A DNA stretch of 64,000 nt. Origin: CAVUCH01 sp963739995. GTDB taxonomy: Bacteria > Acidobacteriota > Vicinamibacteria > Vicinamibacterales > JAENWD01. Position numbers and translations under genes: made by a program. Within the stretch, counting starts at the first letter, position 1; every line of letters begins with the position of its first letter. Shown piece after piece: positions 26,686 to 35,934 of the stretch. The stretch is from positions 236,822 through 300,821 of the forward strand of contig CAVUCH010000017.1 in assembly GCA_963739995.1 (NCBI GenBank). Direction: 5' to 3'. The notes under the pieces were generated by a model that was given only the letters and a program-made list of their open reading frames with translations, was not told the DNA's origin and did not search any database.

Positions 26686-27855
26686 ATGACCGACGCACGC
26701 CCGCGCATTACCCGTCGCGAGTTTGCCAGACGCAGCCTGCTGGCCGCTCCCGCTGTTGCCGCCGCGCCTGCGGTGATCCGTGCACAGGGGCGCCGCATCA
26801 CGACCGGTGTCATCGGCTGCGGCAGCGTCTCGAACTCGTACCTGCCAGTCCTCACCGCGTCACCGCATATCGAGCTCGTCAGCGTGTGCGACATCCGGCC
26901 GGACCGCGCACGCCGCCAGGCGGAGCGCTTCTCGGTGCCGCACCAGTATCCACACATCGATCAGATGCTCGCCGGCGCGCCGTTCGAGTTTCTCGTCGTT
27001 CTCACGGACATGCAGGAGCACGAGCGGCTCAATCGCCAGGCACTCGAGGCCGGCAAACACGTCTGGAGCGAGAAGCCCATCGCCAACTCCCTCGAGCAAG
27101 GGCAACAGCTGCTGCGACTCGCGACCGAGAAGCGGGTGCGGCTCTGGGGCGCGCCGATCACCGTCCAGAGCCCGCAATTTGCGTTCATGGCCCAGACGAT
27201 CCAGGCCGGCACGCTGGGTCGCCTGTCGGCCGCGCACGCGCACTACGGCCACGACGGCCCGGACTGGGCAGCGTTCTTCTACGAACGCGGAGGGGGGAGC
27301 ATGCCCGATCTCGCGGTGTACAACCTCACGACGCTGACGGGGCTTCTCGGGCCCGCGAGGCACGTCTCTGCGATGCTCGGGATCGTCACACCCACCCGGC
27401 AGATCCAGGAGCGCGGTGCGGTGACGGTCGAGGCCGAGGACAACGCCATGGTGCTGCTCGACCATGGCAACGGCGTCATCGCGCACGTGATGTCCGGCTT
27501 CAACTACCACAACCCGTTTGGGCACCAGGGCAAGGACGAAACCCGCCACACCGTCACCGTGATTGGCAGGACGGGCTTCATGGGCCTGGTCGGCTACGAC
27601 TGGGAGCCGCAGGCCGTCGATGTCTCGACCGCGTCAGAGCCGCGCCTGATCCGCCATGCCACAGACGCGAAGGGTTACGTGTGGCAGCAGGGAGCTGCGC
27701 TTGCCGCCGAGAGTCTCGCCACCGGCCGGCAGTTGCTGGTGACGCCGGAGCACGCGTTGCACGTGCTCGAAATCATCACGGGCGCTCGCGAGTCGCAGGA
27801 GACAGGGCGCCGGGTGGCGCTGACGTCGACGTTCCGGTGGCCCGTGGTCGCCTGA
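26686..27855 (+). CDS. Tat-exported Gfo/Idh/MocA family oxidoreductase
   Basis: A 389-residue enzyme; the ATG at 26686 follows a GAGGAG site, and the start gives a Tat signal (ITRREFARRSLLAAPAVAAAP). NAD-binding motif TGVIGCGSVSNSY, then VSVCDIRPDRAR, the lysine of HVWSEKPIANSLEQG, and a substrate domain with DWAAFFYERGGGSMPDLAVYNL. Members with Tat signals carry a tightly bound cofactor out to the periplasm and act on sugars there; glycosaminoglycan or rare-sugar glycosidase-like functions are known for some. The next genes on the other strand are convergent. The reaction cannot be given more precisely. Confidence 0.9.
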   Translation: MTDARPRITRREFARRSLLAAPAVAAAPAVIRAQGRRITTGVIGCGSVSNSYLPVLTASPHIELVSVCDIRPDRARRQAERFSVPHQYPHIDQMLAGAPFEFLVVLTDMQEHERLNRQALEAGKHVWSEKPIANSLEQGQQLLRLATEKRVRLWGAPITVQSPQFAFMAQTIQAGTLGRLSAAHAHYGHDGPDWAAFFYERGGGSMPDLAVYNLTTLTGLLGPARHVSAMLGIVTPTRQIQERGAVTVEAEDNAMVLLDHGNGVIAHVMSGFNYHNPFGHQGKDETRHTVTVIGRTGFMGLVGYDWEPQAVDVSTASEPRLIRHATDAKGYVWQQGAALAAESLATGRQLLVTPEHALHVLEIITGARESQETGRRVALTSTFRWPVVA

Positions 27856-27867
27856 CCGCACCGGGGC

Positions 27868-30000
27868 TCACCGCGTGCCCGACTTCAGCTCGAGGACACC
27901 GGCGCTCACCGCGGAATCGAGGGCGCTCGCGACGTCTTCGAAGGTGACCGCGCCGTAGTACCACTCGCCGGCGTGATCCGCCTCCGCCGCGACGGAACGG
28001 TAGACGTCGAAGTACGTCCGCGTACCGTCCACGAAGTTCAGCGCCTCGTAGAACATCAGGGGGTGCAGGCGATCCGGCCGCTTGATCTTGTCGCGCTTGT
28101 CGAGGAACCCCTGCACGTCGTCCACCATCGCCGGCACCTTGGCGACAGACGCCTGGCGTTCGGATGACACGGCCGGCTGCGGCACATTCTTCTCGCCCGT
28201 CAGGCTCGAGAAAAATGCGGCCATGCCCGCCTCTGCCGCCGCGTCGGTCGGCAGCTGTTCCAGCATGCGCGACAGCACCTGCTGACCGGGGCCGCCCCCC
28301 GGCGCCAGCACACGCGCCGATTCCAGAGCGCGGCGCTCCCGCCGCGCCGCCTCCCGCACAAGGTTCGCGGCCCTGCCGTAGACCTCACGCCGACGCTCTG
28401 CAGGAGCGGCGGTGATCATGGTCATGGCCGTCGCAGCGTCGCGGCTCGTGCGCTCGAGCGCCTGCCCGTATACGAACGAGGCGAGAGCGGGCAGCTCCGT
28501 GTCGCCGGCCGTCGCTACGTAGTACGCGCTGGCCGCGACGGCCACCGCATTGCGCTTCAGCTGGGTGGCGTCGATCTGCCAGAGGTCATCGTCGCTCGAG
28601 TGGATGAACGGGTCGGGCCAGTTCGTGAAGGTGACTCCGGGCACGCCGATGATGCCCATGTTGAACACCTGGTGGTCGGTGTTGTTGTGGAAGGGAATGA
28701 CCCGCGCATCATAACGCTCGCGCGTGCCGAGCCGCGAGAGCACCGGCCGCGAGTACTCGATCTCGCCCGGCGCCGGATCGCCCGGCGTGAGGCCCCGCGC
28801 CTGGCCCGCTGCCAGGAACGCGGTGTTTCCCTGCACGAGCGACTCGACGATTGACTCCACCACGTCGCCGAGGAAGCTCGGTCGCGAGAACGGCGGCCTG
28901 GTGACGAACTGCACGCGGCTGCCGGCTGACTGCCGGGCGCCGACCATATCCTGGTTGATGTTGACGAGGAACTGGCGGCGCTCGTCCGGATGGTCGGCGA
29001 AGTACTGCTCCTCGGCGCTGATCTCGTCAACCCACCAGAAGCGGATGTCGCGGCGGGGGCGCGGCAGCCGTCCCTCGTCGATCAGCTTTCTTGAGCGCCC
29101 GCCCGATCTCCAGCACGCTCGCGCACCCGCTGGCATCGTCGTTGGCCGAGAACATCTCCTCCTGGAGGTGGCCCGTGAGCACGATGTCCTGGTCGTGGAT
29201 CTCGGTGCCGCGAATCACGGCCTCGACGATCGCCTGCGACGCGGGCTCGTGAAACACCGACTCGACGCGCGCGCGCACCTTGAACCCTTTGCCCCCGCGG
29301 CGGTCATCTCTCGACGCAGCCGCATCCCCTCACGGTGCGTGAGCACGAATGCGAACGTCCCCTGCTTGCTCTTGTCCTTGTTCTCGACGGGGACACGCAT
29401 CCACGGGTACTGATCGGGGTAGTCCGGAACGCGGGCTGTCATCGTGAACGCGACGACCCCTAGCGCGCCCCGCTTCCAGACCGCTTCCTCCATGGTGCGC
29501 GCGAGCGCACCGCTCGCGAGGACAATCCTGCCGCGCACGTCCTTGCCCGTGTAGTCCGATGCCGCAGTGCCGTCCCCGACGTCCACCAACTCGGCCGATC
29601 CGACGTCGGTGCTCCGGCTGAAGTCGGCAAGCGCGAGCGGGATCTCCTTGCTGTAGGCCAGCCGCCGTTCCTCCGGCGCGATCAGCCACAGCTCGCCCAC
29701 GCCCGGTGTCCAGCTCCGGTCGCCCCGGAGGCCGATATAACGCACGTCTTCCAACCCATAGGCGCGTGCCTTCTCCTCGACGTACCGGGCAACCGCCTCG
29801 AAGCCCTCGTTGCCTCCCATCGGCCGGTGATGATGCGTGAACCAGCGCGCGTGCTGGAAGGCGATGTCGCCGGATATCTCGTTCGTCAGCGCCCTGTACA
29901 CCCGATCGTTCAGGAATGGCGATTCCTGTGCGGACGACGTCCGCGCGGGGCCCGCCAACAACAGAACCGCAGCGGCACACGAAACCGGGAAGCTTCGCAT
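27868..30000 (-). CDS. M28 family peptidase, broken by two compensating frameshifts
   Basis: One gene in three frames. It starts at ATG 30000 with a signal peptide (MRSFPVSCAAAVLLLAGPARTSSAQ). Near 29283 a base is missing (tt for ttt on the minus strand): GAKG then continues in the next frame as FKVRARVESVF. At 29087-29089 an extra base restores the first frame: ALKK then LIDEGRLPRPRRDIRFWW. Only this reading gives a whole metal centre: LTGHLQEEMFSANDDASGC, FWWVDEISAEEQYF, the Asp region NINQDMVGA, and HNNTDHQVFNMGI. Length would be about 710 residues, as in large exported M28 peptidases with a long helical tail. The prolidase-like gene upstream (62 bases away) is likely co-transcribed. A sequencing error is as likely as a pseudogene. 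Confidence 0.8.
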
Positions 30001-30062
30001 CGTCTTTACGCTCCGCGCGTGGCTGGATGATCTTCCTGCCGTTTTCACCGAGGCCCTGTGGG

Positions 30063-31397
30063 TCACGGTCCGACTGCCGATGCCCCACCCGGACGCTTGT
30101 AGATGACACCGTCCTTCATCACGAACGACACCCGCTCCATCGCCGCGATCCCGGCGGTCGGATCGCCCGGCACGGCCACGACATCCGCCAGCTTGCCCGA
30201 CGCAAGGCTGCCGATGCGGTCATTCGCCCCGATGAGCGCGGCGGCATGCACCGTGGCGGCCTGGATTGCCTGCATCGGCGTCATCCCCCACTCGACCATC
30301 TTCGCGAACTGCTTGCCGTTGTCGCCGTGCGGGTAGACACCCGCGTCGCTGCCGAACGCCAGCTTCGCGCCGGCCTGGACGGCTCGCTTGAAGCTTTCGC
30401 GCTGCGCGCGCCCGACCTTCTTCTCCTTCTCGATGATCTGCGCCGGGTAGCGGAGGCGGGTGTACTCCTGGACGATGTAGTCGTCGTTGTAGATGTCCAT
30501 GACGAGATAAGTGCCGCGTTCCTTCGCCATCCTGATGCCATCGTCGTCGATCAGTGAGGCGTGCTCGACCGAGTCGACACCCGCCTCGATGGCGCGCTTG
30601 ATGCCTTCCGTGCCGTGCGCGTGGGCGGCGACCTTCCGCGCCCACATGTGCGCCTCGTCCACAAGCGCCTTCAGCTCTTCGCTCGTGTACTGCGGAGCCC
30701 CGACCGATTCTTCTTCGGAGAGGACTCCGGCGGTGGCGATCGCCTTGATCAGATCGGCGCCGTTCTTCACGTTCAAGCGGACCTTCTGCCGAACCGCATC
30801 CACGCCGTCCGCCACGCCGCTGAACCCTCCGAAGGTCACGTACGGCGAGAAACCGGAGACGTCTGCGTGGCCCCCGGTGGAACCGATGGCCAGCCCGGCC
30901 GCGAAGATGCGTGGTCCCACGACCTCGCCGCGCGCGATGGCCTTGCGGAGCGCGATGTCGATGAACTCGGCGGCACCCACGTCGCGAACGGTGGTGAACC
31001 CCGCATCGAGCGTGCGCTTCGCGTAGCGGTGCGCGCCTACCGCCGCGTCGATGGCGGACCGGCGGAACAACTGCTCGTAGTAATCACCCGCCTCGCCGGT
31101 GATGTGCGTGTGGCAATCGATCAGCCCGGGCACAATCGTCGAGTCGCCGAGATCGACGACCGTGGCGCCCGGCGGCGGTGCGGCCACGGGACCGACGCTC
31201 TTGACTACGGCGCCCTCGGTGACCACCTGCTGGTTCCGGAGCACGGTGCCCGCCTCGACATCGATGAGACGCGCCGCCCGAAGCACGGTGACGGATGCCG
31301 GCCCCGATGCAGGCTGCCCCTCGAGCGCCGCTCCGGCCGCCGCGGCGAGGCTGACGCAGGCGAGGGTGACGAGCCACGGCTTCTGGCGACCATCCAT
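30063..31397 (-). CDS. Exported metal-dependent amidohydrolase (prolidase/imidazolonepropionase-like)
   Basis: A 444-residue amidohydrolase with a signal peptide (LVTLACVSLAAAAGAALEG), start ATG 31397 behind AGGAGA. It has the metal motif GLIDCHTHI (HxH), a lysine ligand region in GADLIKAIATAG, histidines in KVAAHAHGTEG and SVEHASLID, and the last aspartate in LAFGSDAGVYPHG. The C-terminus GKLADVVAVPGDP is typical of this superfamily. Relatives hydrolyse Xaa-Pro dipeptides or acyl-amino acids. It precedes the M28 peptidase by 62 bases, so the two form a peptide-degrading unit in the periplasm. Confidence 0.9.
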   Translation of the reverse strand: MDGRQKPWLVTLACVSLAAAAGAALEGQPASGPASVTVLRAARLIDVEAGTVLRNQQVVTEGAVVKSVGPVAAPPPGATVVDLGDSTIVPGLIDCHTHITGEAGDYYEQLFRRSAIDAAVGAHRYAKRTLDAGFTTVRDVGAAEFIDIALRKAIARGEVVGPRIFAAGLAIGSTGGHADVSGFSPYVTFGGFSGVADGVDAVRQKVRLNVKNGADLIKAIATAGVLSEEESVGAPQYTSEELKALVDEAHMWARKVAAHAHGTEGIKRAIEAGVDSVEHASLIDDDGIRMAKERGTYLVMDIYNDDYIVQEYTRLRYPAQIIEKEKKVGRAQRESFKRAVQAGAKLAFGSDAGVYPHGDNGKQFAKMVEWGMTPMQAIQAATVHAAALIGANDRIGSLASGKLADVVAVPGDPTAGIAAMERVSFVMKDGVIYKRPGGASAVGP

Positions 31398-31823
31398 CAG
31401 CGAATTCTCCTGGCGGAGTTACGACCATTGATGCTCGGTTTCGAATCGCTCCGGCGGTAACCGCTTCCGCAACCGGGCGCCGGATCATAACTCTACAGGA
31501 CGGGTCTCTAGAGTGGATCCTGCGGCGCCGGGGGACAAAGCAAGCGGGGTGGCGACCCAACGGGCTGAGGCGCGACCCGTTGCGTGACGGAAATTGTGGT
31601 CAGGTGAGCCGGCCACTCCACACCTGGTGTCCCGTCGAGCAGGCGCTGACGGCACACGGGCTGGTACGCGTGGAAGGCCCTGATGGCGTGGCCCGCCGCC
31701 CGCGCAAAAGACCATGGAGTGCCAGAGCGGCGCTTTCCCGTGCGCGTAGCCGGGAGCCGCGGCGGGATGGCCCCATCGCCGGCCAGCGCGACGAGGACAC
31801 GGACCGACGACGTACCCCGCGAC
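31398..31823. other. Gap without a supported gene
   Basis: About 425 bases between the amidohydrolase start and the permease stop. Several short frames exist on both strands, none with a family I recognise or a convincing ribosome site. The amidohydrolase promoter must lie just right of 31397. Nothing else seen. Confidence 0.4.
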
Positions 31824-34283
31824 CTACGCGTCAGTCCGCAGTGCCACGACGGGGTCGACCCGCGCGGCGCGGCGGGCCGGGAGGTACGTGGCGACCAGCG
31901 TGACAACCGCCAGGCCTATGGAGACGGCGGCGTAGGTCGGCGCGTCCATCGGCCCCACGCCGAAGAGCAGCACCGACATCAGCCGCGTGAGCGCCATCGC
32001 GCCTGCCACGCCCAGCACGACCCCCGCCGCAACGAGCTTCAGCCCATGCGCGACGAAGAGCGTCCGGATATCGGAGGCCTGAGCGCCGAGCGCCATGCGC
32101 ACGCCGATCTCCCTCGTGCGCTGCGCCGCGATGTAGGCAACGACCCCGTAGATGCCCACGAGGCCGAGCAGCAGCGCCACGACCGCGGCGATGGCCAGCA
32201 TCGTCAAGGCAAAGGACGTCTGCGCCATCGAGCTCGCGCGGATCTCCGCGAGCGACTGTACGCTCGCGACAGGCAGGTTGGGGTTGACGGACCACACGGC
32301 CCGCTGCAGTTCGCCCATGAAGCCGGACGATCCCATCCGGCCAGACCGCACTGCGAACGCCAGGTTGCGCTGCACGAACGTCTTCTCGGTCCAGAAGTCG
32401 TCGACCACGAGCGGCCAGTAGACGATGGATGTGGGCGGCTTCGAGAGGCCGTCGTCGCGTTCGTCGCCCACGACCCCCACGATCTCGCGCCACGGATTGC
32501 TGGGGGTGTTGCGGATCCGCTTGCCGATCGCCGCTGCGGCGGTCTTGAAGTACTCCCGCGCGAGCGTGTCGCTGATCACGACGACTCGCGCCCGTTTGTA
32601 GGCGTCGTCCCATGTCATGAGGCGTCCGGCGACGAGCCGGTTCCCCATCGTTTCGACGTAGCCGGGCCCCACCCATTTGAACCGGCGAATCGGCGGCATC
32701 GGGCCGTTCTCGGGGGTCACGCCTTCCACGAACACGGGATCGTTGCTGTCGTACCCGTCCATCGTGAGGGAGGACGACACGCCCACCGACGTCACACCCG
32801 CGACTCCGGCGAGGGCCTCGGCAATCTGCTGGTGTGTGCGCACCGCCTGATCGGGATCGGGGATGAGCCCCTCGGGCACCTCGAGGCGGAACGTCTGCAC
32901 CTGTTCCGGATCTCTGAACCCGGGGTCCACCGAGCGCAGCGCCTGGAAGCTGCGGATCATCAGCCCCGAGACGACCAGCAGCACCAGCGCCAGCGCGATT
33001 TCCCCCACCACCAGCGTGTTGCGCGTCCGGTGGCGCGCCGGCCCCTCGCTTGCCGATCGCCCGCCCTCCTTCAAGGCAGCCACGCTCGGCTCCCCGAAAC
33101 GGAGCACCGGCAGCACCCCGAACAGCAGTGCCGCGACCAGGGCAATCCCCAGCGTGAACAGCAGGACAATGCCGTTGATCTCAATCTCCTGGAGGCGCGG
33201 CAGGCTGGTCGGTCCGAGCCAGGCGAGGAGCGCCAGCGCCGCCCTGGCGAGCCCGATCCCGATGACCGCGCCCACGAGCGCCAGCAGCACGCTCTCGGCG
33301 AGGAGCGCGCGCGCGATCTGCCAGCGGCTCGCACCGAGCGCCGTCCGGACCGCCAGCTCCTGGTGCCGGCCCTCCGCGCGGACCAGGGAGAGGTTGGCCA
33401 CGTTCGCGCACGCGATGAGCAGCACGACCCCGGCCGTGCCGAGCAGCGGCCACAACACCTGGCCGATGTCGCCAACGACATCGACGGAGAGGGGGCGCAC
33501 GTTGGGCCGGAGCTTCAGCTCGTCGAACATCTTGCGCGTGAAGCCCGGCGGCAGCGGAAACTTTTCGGGAAGGACCGGCAGCAGCCGTGCGACGTCCGCG
33601 TTGGCCTGCTCGAGGGTCACGCCAGGCTTCAATCGCGCAACGCCGCGGTAACTGAAGTTCCCGATGAACGTCTTCGAACGGTCGAACTGAAGCGGAAGCA
33701 CGACCGAGGCCGTGTAGTCGAGGAAGGTGAACGACTCAGGGAGGATGCCGATGATCTCCAGCGGCTTGCCGTCGACCGTGATCGGCTGGCCGATGACGTC
33801 ACGCCCGCCGAACCGGCGCTGCCAGTAGCCATAGGTGAGGATGACCCGCTGCGGCACGCCGGGTGAGCCGTCCGCCTTGGTGAAGAGGCGCCCGCGCAGG
33901 GGCCTCGCGCCCACGAGCGGCAGCGTGCCGTCGGTCACCATCAGCACACGCAGGCGCTCGGGCTCTCCCCGGCCCGTGATCGAGACGGAATCGCCGCGGT
34001 GAATCCCGATATCCTGGAATGTCCGGCTGTGTTCGCGGTAGGTGAAATACGTTGCCGGGCTCTGGTTGAGATTCTCGAACCCCGTGCCGGGGGCCTTGTG
34101 CCAGACGCCGACCAGCCGTTCAGGCTCCGTGAACGGCAGCGGCTTCAGCAGTACGCCATACACGATGCTGAAGATGGCCGTGTTGGCGCCGATGCCGACC
34201 GCCAGCGTGATCAGCGTGACGGCGGTGAACAGCGGCGCCTGCAGCAGGCGCCTGACGGCAAGACGGGCAACGGTCCAGGGCAT
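31824..34283 (-). CDS. Orphan MacB/FtsX permease of the acidobacterial ADOP type
   Basis: A protein of 819 residues from ATG 34283 (MPWTVARLAVRRLLQAPLFTAV); the much longer open frame upstream of this is not coding. It has an N-terminal helix with the hallmark LITLAVGIGANTAIFSIVYGVLLKPLPF, a MacB periplasmic core domain (GVWHKAP, FTYREHSRTFQDIG, RPLRGRLFTKADG), three central helices with the FtsX stretch LLIACANVANLSLVRAEGRHQELAVRTALGASRWQI, a second core domain, and a final FtsX unit (GIYGVVAYIAAQRTREIGVRMALGA) ending in PARRAARVDPVVALRTD. This duplicated arrangement is the ADOP form. No ATPase gene is next to it, as usual for orphan copies, so the partner is elsewhere. Substrate unknown. 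Confidence 0.92.
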   Translation of the reverse strand: MPWTVARLAVRRLLQAPLFTAVTLITLAVGIGANTAIFSIVYGVLLKPLPFTEPERLVGVWHKAPGTGFENLNQSPATYFTYREHSRTFQDIGIHRGDSVSITGRGEPERLRVLMVTDGTLPLVGARPLRGRLFTKADGSPGVPQRVILTYGYWQRRFGGRDVIGQPITVDGKPLEIIGILPESFTFLDYTASVVLPLQFDRSKTFIGNFSYRGVARLKPGVTLEQANADVARLLPVLPEKFPLPPGFTRKMFDELKLRPNVRPLSVDVVGDIGQVLWPLLGTAGVVLLIACANVANLSLVRAEGRHQELAVRTALGASRWQIARALLAESVLLALVGAVIGIGLARAALALLAWLGPTSLPRLQEIEINGIVLLFTLGIALVAALLFGVLPVLRFGEPSVAALKEGGRSASEGPARHRTRNTLVVGEIALALVLLVVSGLMIRSFQALRSVDPGFRDPEQVQTFRLEVPEGLIPDPDQAVRTHQQIAEALAGVAGVTSVGVSSSLTMDGYDSNDPVFVEGVTPENGPMPPIRRFKWVGPGYVETMGNRLVAGRLMTWDDAYKRARVVVISDTLAREYFKTAAAAIGKRIRNTPSNPWREIVGVVGDERDDGLSKPPTSIVYWPLVVDDFWTEKTFVQRNLAFAVRSGRMGSSGFMGELQRAVWSVNPNLPVASVQSLAEIRASSMAQTSFALTMLAIAAVVALLLGLVGIYGVVAYIAAQRTREIGVRMALGAQASDIRTLFVAHGLKLVAAGVVLGVAGAMALTRLMSVLLFGVGPMDAPTYAAVSIGLAVVTLVATYLPARRAARVDPVVALRTDA

Positions 34284-34490
34284 CGGGCGGTCCTCGTCCA
34301 GATACGGGTGTTCAGACTGCCCGAAATATACGGCGCGCGCCTGTTCGAGGTTTCGGGCGCGTCCGCCCGGACGGCCGGAGCGCTCGAGCGCTGCAGGCAC
34401 CAGCGGGGGGCGTGTGGAGCCGTTCGAGTCGGCTTGGCCCCGGGCCGCGTTCGCGGGTATCCTCGTCCTTCCTTCAAAAGGAGACGCGCC

Positions 34491-35381
34491 ATGCATCGTA
34501 AGACCGCCCACGATTTCGACCAGGAACTGCTCATTCTGTTCGATGCCTACGTCCACGGTGGGCTCGACCGCCGCGGCTTTCTCGACAAAGCCGCGAAGTT
34601 CGCTGTCGGCGGCGTGACCGCGGCCATGCTGCTTGACCAGCTCAGCCCGAAGTTCGCCGAGGCGCAGGTCGTGCGTCCGGACGATGGGCGGGTTACCGCG
34701 GAACACGTGGAGTACGAGTCCCCCGTCGGCTACGGTAAGATGCGCGGCTACTTCGTCCGGCCGGCCAAGGCCGCCGGCAAGCTGCCCGGCATCCTGGTGG
34801 TGCACGAGAACCGGGGGTTGAACCCGCACATCGAAGACGTCACGCGCCGGGTCGCGCTCGAGAATTTCGTGGCGTTCGCGCCGGATGCGCTGTTTCCGCT
34901 CGGCGGCTACCCCGGAAACGAAGACAAGGCGCGGGAACTGTTTGGAACACTGGACCAGGCGAAGACGCGTGAGGACATGATTGCCGCCTACGGCTGGCTG
35001 AAGGCCCGCCCCGAGTGCACCGGCCGCGTGGGCGCCGTCGGCTTCTGTTACGGCGGCGGCATCGTGAACATGCTCGCGACACGGTTGCCGGATCTCGCAG
35101 CAGGCGTCGCCTTCTACGGCAGCGGGCCGGATGTGGCGGACGTGCCGAAGATCAAGGCGCCGCTGATGATCCAGTCCGCCTCCGTCGACGAGCGCATCAA
35201 CGCCGCCTGGCCGGCGTTCGAGGAGGCGCTGAAGAAGGCCAACGTCCGATACGAGCGGCACCTCTATCCCGACACGCAGCACGGGTTCCACAACGACACG
35301 ACGCCCCGCTACGACGAGGCGGCAGCGAAGCTGGCGTGGAAGCGGACGCTGGACTTCTTCAACCAGCACGTGCGCGGGTGA
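34491..35381 (+). CDS. Exported dienelactone hydrolase family protein
   Basis: A 296-residue alpha/beta hydrolase started at ATG 34491 after an AAAGGAG site. The N-terminus has a Tat-like segment (LDRRGFLDKAAKFAVGG). The catalytic cysteine is Cys186 in VGFCYGGGI, with Asp233 in SVDERI and His264 in TQHGFHND; the glutamate of VHENRG (106) is also in place. These match dienelactone hydrolase, which opens cyclic esters formed in aromatic-ring breakdown, but exported homologues are often of unknown use. It is followed by the SnoaL-like gene after 49 bases, in the same direction. Confidence 0.9.
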   Translation: MHRKTAHDFDQELLILFDAYVHGGLDRRGFLDKAAKFAVGGVTAAMLLDQLSPKFAEAQVVRPDDGRVTAEHVEYESPVGYGKMRGYFVRPAKAAGKLPGILVVHENRGLNPHIEDVTRRVALENFVAFAPDALFPLGGYPGNEDKARELFGTLDQAKTREDMIAAYGWLKARPECTGRVGAVGFCYGGGIVNMLATRLPDLAAGVAFYGSGPDVADVPKIKAPLMIQSASVDERINAAWPAFEEALKKANVRYERHLYPDTQHGFHNDTTPRYDEAAAKLAWKRTLDFFNQHVRG

Positions 35382-35430
35382 CACGTCTGACCGGCTCGAA
35401 CGGGCGGCTCCGTTGAGTTCACGAGGAGAT

Positions 35431-35907
35431 ATGAACGTGCCATTCGTCAGCGCCTGCACCCTCCTGTGGGCTTGCGTCGCATCTGTGGCGCCTGGCGCAG
35501 CACCGCCGCACCCTGGCGCAGCACCGCCGCACGATGCGGCCATCCGGGCCGTGGTGGCCAGGTACGTGGAGGCGCGCGAAGCCCGCGACCAGTCCGCCGT
35601 GGCTGCGTTGTTCACGGTCGACGCGGATCAACTTGTGTCCAGCGGTGAATGGCGCCAGGGCCGCGAGGAGGTCGTGAGCGGCAGCCTGGCTTCTACCGAG
35701 CGGACCGGTGGATCGCGCGAAATCGTCGTGGAACGCGTGCGCTTCCTGGGCGACGCGGTCGCGATTGCCGACGGGCGCTACACGATCCGTGGATTGGAGA
35801 CCGGCGAGCGACGCATGTGGACAACGTTCGTGATGACGCGGACGGCCGAGGGCTGGCGCATCGCGGCCATCCGCAACATGCTGCCCGCGAGCGCCGCCAC
35901 GCGTTGA
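35431..35907 (+). CDS. Exported SnoaL/DUF4440-like protein
   Basis: A 158-residue protein; ATG 35431 is chosen because GAGGAG sits at 35423-35428. After a signal peptide (FVSACTLLWACVASVAPGA) it shows the NTF2-like fold: AIRAVVARYVEAREARDQSAVAALFT, DADQLVSSGEWRQGREEVV, VRFLGDAVAIADGRYTIRG and RMWTTFVMTRTAEGWRIAAIRN. Family members bind small molecules or catalyse simple steps; no active site is evident here. Between signal peptide and domain lies a perfect duplication of seven residues (PGAAPPH twice). Confidence 0.82.
   Translation: MNVPFVSACTLLWACVASVAPGAAPPHPGAAPPHDAAIRAVVARYVEAREARDQSAVAALFTVDADQLVSSGEWRQGREEVVSGSLASTERTGGSREIVVERVRFLGDAVAIADGRYTIRGLETGERRMWTTFVMTRTAEGWRIAAIRNMLPASAATR
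35491..35532 (+). repeat. Perfect 21-base tandem duplication
   Basis: Two exact copies of a 21-base unit (35491-35511 and 35512-35532) inside the SnoaL-like gene, adding seven residues (PGAAPPH) to the linker after the signal peptide. Length keeps the frame; copy number may vary between strains. Confidence 0.9.
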
Positions 35908-35934
35908 TCCGATCACCCATGAGTTGACAGCCAT

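Noticed and set aside
31683..33866. Long plus-strand reading frame of 727 codons opposite the permease
   Set aside because: It is the mirror of the ADOP permease gene; composition is Arg/His/Asp-rich with no domain, and the opposite strand has a complete known family.
34284..35615. N-terminal extension of the permease to 1263 residues
   Set aside because: The extension overlaps the dienelactone hydrolase gene in antisense; the permease family begins at MPWTVARL.
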